Positions 50,768 to 55,859 of a stretch of DNA of 55,859 bases are shown here, one piece after another. The notes beneath the pieces were generated by a model. The model had not been told where the DNA came from. It did no database searches and saw nothing but the letters and a program-made list of their open reading frames with translations. This stretch comes from CAYUMU01 sp964445985 (GTDB lineage: Bacteria > Planctomycetota > Planctomycetia > Pirellulales > S012-138), in assembly GCA_964445985.1 (NCBI GenBank), contig CAYUMU010000039.1:1-55859 (forward strand), given 5' to 3'. Within the stretch, counting starts at the first letter, position 1, and the number at the start of each line of letters is the position of its first letter. The position numbers were made by a program, and so were the translations under genes.

Positions 50768-51721
50768 CTACACCGGCTTCAAGCTCGCGAAAATCTGTGA
50801 TCGAAAGGCCTGGGCCAATTGCAGCAGCATGGCGTCGGCCTGGGGGAAGAAGTCGGGGCGCCGCAAAAAGCCATGGAGCAAGCCGGGGGCGTGCAACATG
50901 GTGACCGGCGTGCCTTCCGCATGCAGTCGATTGCCGTAAGCGATGGCCTCATCGCACAGCGGATCGAACTCCGCGCTCAGCACGATGGCCGGCGGTAATC
51001 GCGAGAGATCCGCCGCATGCAGCGGCGACACGTAAGGGTTGGTCACGTCGGCAGGCGATTCCAAATACTGCTCGAAAAACCAAATCATGGCTGCCCGAGT
51101 CAGGAAACGCCCTTGGGCATGCTCAACATACGATGACCGGGTGAAGTCGTGATCGGTGACCGGATACAGCAGCATCTGGCAGGCCAGGGCCGGAAATCCG
51201 CGATCGCGCGCCATCAGGCTGACCACGGCCGCCAGGTTGCCGCCGGCGCTATCGCCCGCCACGGCCAGGCGATCGTGATGGATTCCCAATTCGGCGGCGT
51301 TCTGGGCCACCCAGCAGGCAGCGGCGAAGGCATCATCTGCCGCGGCGGGGAATTTATGCTCCGGCGCCAGGCGATACTCGACCGAAACCACCACGGCCCC
51401 GCAGCGATTCGCCAACATCCGGCACAGTCCATCGTGGCTGTCGATGCTGCCGACCACCCACCCACCGCCGTGATAAAACACGATGCCCGGCAGTTTGCCG
51501 CCGGCGTCGAGCTCGGCCCCGGTGGGCCGGTAGACGCGCAGGCTGATCTCGCTGGCCGGCCCCGGAATCTCGCGATTCTCCACGCGGGCGACCGCTTCGA
51601 GCGGCTGCGCCGGCGCGCTCATGTAAGACCGATTTTGCTGGGCCGAGCATTGCTCTACCGGCGGCAGTCCGGCGTCGGCAATCATCTGCAAAAACGCTTC
51701 GGCTTGGGTCGTGAGCGGCAT
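50768..51721 (-). CDS. alpha/beta hydrolase of the hormone-sensitive lipase group
   Basis: 317 residues from the ATG at 51721 (MPLTTQAEAFLQMIADAGLPP). Oxyanion motif HGGGW at 84-88, nucleophile GDSAGG at 156-161 (Ser158), acidic residue in LSAEFDPLCDEA and His in GLLHGF. This is the standard HSL-family esterase layout, with the cap region at the N-terminus. Likely a cytoplasmic esterase acting on short acyl or aryl esters. The upstream extension of the frame is not protein-like. Confidence 0.92.
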   Translation of the reverse strand: MPLTTQAEAFLQMIADAGLPPVEQCSAQQNRSYMSAPAQPLEAVARVENREIPGPASEISLRVYRPTGAELDAGGKLPGIVFYHGGGWVVGSIDSHDGLCRMLANRCGAVVVSVEYRLAPEHKFPAAADDAFAAACWVAQNAAELGIHHDRLAVAGDSAGGNLAAVVSLMARDRGFPALACQMLLYPVTDHDFTRSSYVEHAQGRFLTRAAMIWFFEQYLESPADVTNPYVSPLHAADLSRLPPAIVLSAEFDPLCDEAIAYGNRLHAEGTPVTMLHAPGLLHGFLRRPDFFPQADAMLLQLAQAFRSQIFASLKPV

Positions 51722-52327
51722 GACTACTCGCCGAGAGGGAGGGACGAAAACAGCACGGATTTGGCGAAAATGCTCGCATCTGCCGATCCGTTGGTGACTA
51801 ATATAGCTAATAGCGAGGGGCATCGCCCAGCCCCCGCGCTTGGCCACGAGTCGGCGTTGGTTCCTCAACTTCCATTCTGTTTGCAGTGACGCGAGAAATT
51901 CGCCCGCGCCGAATTGCCGCTCGGCGACATTCGATTTCGCATCGCGGGTTGGGGCCGACAATTCCTCATCTGCTACTCCACGTATTGACCTGTTGCCAAG
52001 CCGGTTTGCCTATTGCCGTGCCGGGCAACCGTTGCAATTCGCATAACAGGCGCCAGCGTCGCCCGAGACCGGCCGTTGAGCGCCCGCCAAACGCCACGGA
52101 TGGGATGGCACGAGCAACCTATGATTGAGGGGCCGTTGAAAAAAGCTTCCCGATCAGAGAATTCATATCCCGACCGATCTCCCTCGCGGAGTCGTGCACC
52201 TTGGGATGTTGTGTGATCCCCGATCCTTCGCGCCCTCCGCGAGTCGGTGGGGGGACGCACGGATTGGGGGTGCCTGTCATTCGCGGATCGTTAGAGGATT
52301 TCTGCTAGTCATTATCTGTTCATTCTT
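51722..52327. other. 606-bp divergent intergenic stretch
   Basis: No gene, no tRNA and no convincing repeat. Promoters for both flanking genes must lie here, but I could not place them. Confidence 0.5.
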
Positions 52328-53830
52328 GTGACTTCTGTCGTAAAACCATCGGCTTCGCCGTCCACTCCTGCTGGTGTGGCGGATGAAACTGCGCTGCCTG
52401 GGAAAGGTCCTCGAGCGCGCGGTCGAATCTGGAACGGGTTGCTGAGTTTCTTGACCAGCAGTGTGCTGCACCTGCTGGTCATACTGGCGCTGGCCTGGAT
52501 TCTGCCGAGGATTCTGGAAGCCCCCCCAGATGGCCCGCTGGAAGCCCGCCTGACAGACGACCCAGGCCAGGCCGTTGAACGGATTGAGTTTGAGATTGAG
52601 CGGGCGGACCCCAGCCAGCTCGACGCGTCGGAAAGCACGGCCGCCTCGGGGCAGGAAAATCCGCTCTCGATTGACAGCCCTTGGGAAAAAGCAAGCCAGC
52701 AAGCGGCGGCCGAGGCGCGGCAGTTTGGCATTCAGATGCCCAGTGGCGAAACGCTGCTGCAGGGCTTGCCGACGGGCGTGCAAGGTTTGCTGGAAGGCCG
52801 CAAGCCGGGCAATCGCGGTCGGCTGGCCGCCACCGAGGGGGGCACGCCCGAGAGCGAAGCCGCCGTGAAGCGTGGCCTGGCCTGGCTGGCAAAACATCAG
52901 CGTCGTGACGGCAGTTGGCGCTTCGACCACAATTTGAGCGATTGCCAGGGCCAGTGCCGCAACGCGGGCGACCACACCGCCACCACGGCCGCTACCGCCG
53001 TGGCGATTTTGCCGTTCTTAGGCGCTGGCGAAACCCATCGGCATGGCGAGTATCAGCAGGTGATTCAAAATGGTTTGAACTATTTAAAAAGCCGAATTCG
53101 CACCACGCCGCACGGGGCCGATCTGCGGGAAGGCACCATGTACGCCCAGGGGTTGGCGGCCATCACGTTATGTGAAGCCTATGCACTGACTCAGGACCCG
53201 AGTTTGAAGGGTGCGGCCCAGGGGGCCATCGACTTCATTGTGTGGGCACAAGATCAACAGGGGGGCGGCTGGCGATACGCACCGGGCGAAGTGGGCGACA
53301 CCACGGTGACCGGCTGGCAGGTGATGGCGCTCAAGAGCGCCCAAATGGCTTACCTGCGAGTTCCTCCGCAGGTGTTTCCTCGCGTGAATCAATTCCTGAA
53401 TGGCGTGCAAGCCGAGGGAGGCGCGCGATATGGCTATTTGCTGCCTGGCCGCGAGCCCAATACCACGGCGGTGGGATTGCTATGCCGGATGTATCTGGGC
53501 TGGGAGCATGATGCCTCGCCGCTGCGAATGGGTGTCAAGTTTTTGGCCGCCACCAAGCCCAGTGAAACGGATCTGTACTTCAATTATTATGCGACCCAGG
53601 TGCTGCATCACTATGGCGGGAAGCAATGGGATGCCTGGAATAATTCTTTGCGAGATTACCTGGTGAAAACCCAGGCCCAATCAGGGCACGAGTCAGGCAG
53701 TTGGTATTTCAAGAATCAGCACACCGATCCCGGCGGACGGTTGCTATGCACGGCCCTGGCGGTGATGACGCTGGAAGTATATTACCGGCACTTGCCGCTG
53801 TATCGTTCGACGGCGCTGGATGGCGTGTAA
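52328..53830 (+). CDS. membrane-anchored squalene-cyclase-like repeat protein
   Basis: 500 residues from a GTG at 52328. A single membrane helix (SFLTSSVLHLLVILALAWIL, about 40-60) is followed by an acidic linker and then alpha/alpha-barrel repeats of the prenyltransferase/squalene-oxidase type: ESEAAVKRGLAWLAKHQRRDGSW, GTMYAQGLAAITLCEAYALTQD, AAQGAIDFIVWAQDQQGGGWRYAPGE, TTVTGWQVMALKSAQMA and a final LYFNYYATQVLHHYGG. The catalytic DxDD of true cyclases is absent, so it is probably not a terpene cyclase. Such proteins are frequent in planctomycetes and their role is unknown. Confidence 0.87.
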   Translation: MTSVVKPSASPSTPAGVADETALPGKGPRARGRIWNGLLSFLTSSVLHLLVILALAWILPRILEAPPDGPLEARLTDDPGQAVERIEFEIERADPSQLDASESTAASGQENPLSIDSPWEKASQQAAAEARQFGIQMPSGETLLQGLPTGVQGLLEGRKPGNRGRLAATEGGTPESEAAVKRGLAWLAKHQRRDGSWRFDHNLSDCQGQCRNAGDHTATTAATAVAILPFLGAGETHRHGEYQQVIQNGLNYLKSRIRTTPHGADLREGTMYAQGLAAITLCEAYALTQDPSLKGAAQGAIDFIVWAQDQQGGGWRYAPGEVGDTTVTGWQVMALKSAQMAYLRVPPQVFPRVNQFLNGVQAEGGARYGYLLPGREPNTTAVGLLCRMYLGWEHDASPLRMGVKFLAATKPSETDLYFNYYATQVLHHYGGKQWDAWNNSLRDYLVKTQAQSGHESGSWYFKNQHTDPGGRLLCTALAVMTLEVYYRHLPLYRSTALDGV

Positions 53831-54164
53831 CGTCGCGCGGCTTGGCTAAGAGTCTGTCGATCAATTACTTCCGGGATTCTATCGATAAGATCCCCATTTT
53901 GTTTGCGAACCTGTCATTCCGCGAAGCCTGCCCTCGCGAAGACGAGGGGCGAGAATCCCGCGAACCCGTCATTCCCGCGAAGGCGGGAATCCAGTAAGCG
54001 GCGGAGTTGGCTTTCCAATTGAATCCGGCTTGAATGACAGTTCTAAATCGGGAAGTTATTTTTCGTGCGGCACCTGACTGGGGGCAAGTTGTGGTCCGGG
54101 TCGTTTCGAGTAGCTGGCATTCTTGGCCGCAGCTTGTCCCCAGAAGCCACCCATGTCACCCGTG
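53831..54164. other. 334-bp convergent intergenic region with palindromic repeats
   Basis: No gene. It holds the palindromic repeat at 53968-53994 and a degenerate copy starting at about 53914 (GTCATTCCGCGAAGCC). Confidence 0.6.
53968..53994 (+). repeat. palindromic repeat, copy 2
   Basis: 27 bp containing ATTCCCGCGAAGGCGGGAAT, identical at 26 of 27 positions to the reverse complement of 25444-25470. The same core palindrome is widespread in bacterial genomes as a REP-like sequence. Confidence 0.85.
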
Positions 54165-55724
54165 TCAGACTTCGTGCGTTTCACCATTTTCGCGGTAGAC
54201 CACTTGATAGAGGTCGTGGCGGCGATCGTTCCAGTTTTGCACGGTGCCCCGATGGCGATGTCGATGCAATAGTTCGACGTCCACGTCGTGGATCACGATG
54301 GTTTCGATATTGGCCGTGCATTCGGCGGCGACGGCGTCGCGGGAGAAAGAAAAGTCCGACGGCGTAAAAATGCCCGACTGCGCATAGTGGATATCGACAT
54401 TATCCACGAACGGTAAGTTGCCCACGCAACCGGCCAGGGCCACGTATTGATGATTTTCGATACACCTGGCTTGAGCGCAATGCCGCACGCGCAAATAGCT
54501 TTGGCGCGTATCGGTGTTATAGGGCACAAAAATAATCTGAGCGCCTTTGGCGGCGGCGATTCTTGACAGTTCCGGGAATTCAATATCGTAGCAAATCATG
54601 ATGGCGATCTTGCCGCAGTCGGTATCAAACACCTGAATCTCATCGCCGGGCTCCACGCCCCACCAGCGGCGTTCGCTGGGTGTGATATGGATTTTATATT
54701 GCTTGCCAATGGTGCCATCGCGGCGGAACAAGAACGACACGTTGTAAAGTACGTCGTCTTCCAGCACAAAGTGCGTGCCGGCAATCACGTTCACGTCGTA
54801 CTTGACGGCGAGTCGGCCAAACAGGTCGAGATAGTCCGACGTGTAAGTCGCGGCCAACTCGCGGGCCGCCAAACCGGGCCGGCGGCTTTCAATCAGCGAC
54901 ATGAGCTGGGTGGTGATCAGCTCGGGGAACAAGCAAAAATCAGACTTGTAGTCGCTGGCCACGTCGAGGAAGTACTCGCACTGCCGCGAGAATTCTTCGA
55001 AACTTTCGATCGTGCGCATCTGGTACTGCACCACGCTGATCCGGACCTGTTCCACGGCGTGGAAGCGGCGTTTGGCCCCGGCCACGTAATCCAGATTGGT
55101 CCATTCCAAAAAGGCCGCATACCCGCGCGACTCGGAATCGCCGGGAAAATAATTCGGGATGAGGCCCTTGAGCACGAAGCCGTTGGCCGTTTGCGCGGTG
55201 AGCACCGGGTCGACCAGGCCTTTGCTCATTACCATTTCTACATATTCGCGGGCCGACATTTCATCGGCATATTTGCCATAGCCCGGAATCCGGCCCGCGA
55301 TCATGATTCTGGCAATATTTCTTTCCCGGCATAGCTCTTTGCGGGCGTCGTAGAGCCGCCGCGAAAGTTTGAGCCCCCGGAAATCGGGGTCGACCATGAT
55401 CTCGATGCCATACAGCGTATCGCCGTTGGGATCGTGATTGGTGATATAGCCGTTGTCGGCGATGGCTTTCCAGTTATGCCAATCGGTGTAATGGCTGAAA
55501 TCAACCATCAGGCAACTCGACGAAGCCACGAGCCGACCGTTGTACTCAACCCCCAACTGGCCTTCGGGGAACACCCGCAATTGACTCTCAATTTGATCGC
55601 GAACCCAAGGCTGCATGCCAGCAAAGCACTTCTTTTGCATGGCCACCAGGTCGTCGAAGTCGTCCTTCGTGAGTTGGCGGACGTTGATCTTGCGTTCGAA
55701 TTCAGAGAGATCGATCTCTTCCAT
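54165..55724 (-). CDS. GNAT acetyltransferase-carbon-nitrogen hydrolase fusion
   Basis: 519 residues. The N-terminal ~215 residues are a GNAT domain (VRQLTKDDFDDLVAMQKKCF, GIEIMVDPDFRGLKLSRRLYDARKELCRE). The C-terminal part is a nitrilase-superfamily amidohydrolase with the Glu-Lys-Cys triad: FPELITTQLM, KQYKIHITPSERRWWG, and IAIMICYDIEFPELSRIAA. The join is near QVRISVVQYQMR. The same architecture is known in B. subtilis YhcX and relatives. Substrate unknown; the fusion suggests acetylation and amide hydrolysis on one metabolite or protein. Alone on its strand. Confidence 0.9.
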   Translation of the reverse strand: MEEIDLSEFERKINVRQLTKDDFDDLVAMQKKCFAGMQPWVRDQIESQLRVFPEGQLGVEYNGRLVASSSCLMVDFSHYTDWHNWKAIADNGYITNHDPNGDTLYGIEIMVDPDFRGLKLSRRLYDARKELCRERNIARIMIAGRIPGYGKYADEMSAREYVEMVMSKGLVDPVLTAQTANGFVLKGLIPNYFPGDSESRGYAAFLEWTNLDYVAGAKRRFHAVEQVRISVVQYQMRTIESFEEFSRQCEYFLDVASDYKSDFCLFPELITTQLMSLIESRRPGLAARELAATYTSDYLDLFGRLAVKYDVNVIAGTHFVLEDDVLYNVSFLFRRDGTIGKQYKIHITPSERRWWGVEPGDEIQVFDTDCGKIAIMICYDIEFPELSRIAAAKGAQIIFVPYNTDTRQSYLRVRHCAQARCIENHQYVALAGCVGNLPFVDNVDIHYAQSGIFTPSDFSFSRDAVAAECTANIETIVIHDVDVELLHRHRHRGTVQNWNDRRHDLYQVVYRENGETHEV

Positions 55725-55859
55725 AAAACCGGCTGTGGGAGTTGGGGGAAGGAAGTGGCAGGCAACGCATTCTAACCCAACGAAGGCCCTGGGGGCAGTG
55801 CCTGGCTAGTGCGCGTCCGGAAACGCGTTCGGCTCGTAAAAAATCGGCGGTTTTTTAGC

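Noticed and set aside
52328..53830. Functional squalene-hopene cyclase
   Set aside because: The DxDD catalytic motif is absent and the protein is about 150 residues too short.

Overview
The window looks like planctomycete DNA, most plausibly from the Pirellulales. It is GC-rich and carries gene families that are expanded in or near-confined to that phylum: a DUF1549/DUF1553 cytochrome-type protein next to a Tat-exported DUF1501 protein, a DUF1559 protein, a TadG-like von Willebrand protein, large secreted proteins with STN-like modules, and an SMP-30 family protein. There is no phage, no complete insertion sequence and no CRISPR array. One 10-N assembly gap (47030-47039) interrupts a second copy of tRNA-Glu.

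Layout. 1-5.4 kb: a 5'-truncated secreted STN-like protein, rpsT, a small membrane protein preceded by a strongly structured RNA candidate with its own terminator, and mraZ with a textbook promoter and a four-box MraZ operator. 5.4-9.2 kb: a lipoprotein pair (LpoB-like and COG3014-like) and an AcuI-type reductase. 9.2-17 kb: alkaline phosphatase, a cystathionine synthase/lyase, a second STN-like protein, an M20 amidohydrolase, an orphan PF09720 antitoxin-like gene followed by a cluster of hairpins, a lone ABC ATPase and a release-factor-like protein. 17-31 kb: the DUF1501/DUF1553 pair, SMP-30, an RluA-type pseudouridine synthase, an NPCBM protein, dxr-rseP (overlapping) and ftsH. 31-35.6 kb: VWA/TadG protein, homocysteine methyltransferase, gamma-glutamylcyclotransferase-like and MBL-fold proteins. 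35.6-39.1 kb: a haem-protein island (two tandem DUF3365 proteins, an Rrf2 regulator with an operator inside its promoter, and a divergent one-haem protein). 39.2-43.1 kb: a three-subunit molybdenum hydroxylase in M-S-L order. 43.1-55.7 kb: queA, a Nudix protein, a TSUP transporter, hemH, tRNA-Glu, csrA, DUF1559, an alpha/beta hydrolase, a squalene-cyclase-like repeat protein and a GNAT-nitrilase fusion.

Themes. Several genes concern the envelope (mraZ, LpoB/COG3014, rseP, ftsH), which matters for the debate about planctomycete peptidoglycan. The most unusual non-coding signals are: heptanucleotide arrays with inverted arms at three gene junctions, one of which supplies the stop codons of both convergent genes; the branched RNA candidate at 3701-3909; and a 52-bp double palindrome placed exactly against (or in frame inside) a DUF3365 start. 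Start codons were chosen by family alignment from memory, signal peptides and Shine-Dalgarno sequences; many genes here lack a clear Shine-Dalgarno, so N-termini are the least certain part of the annotation.
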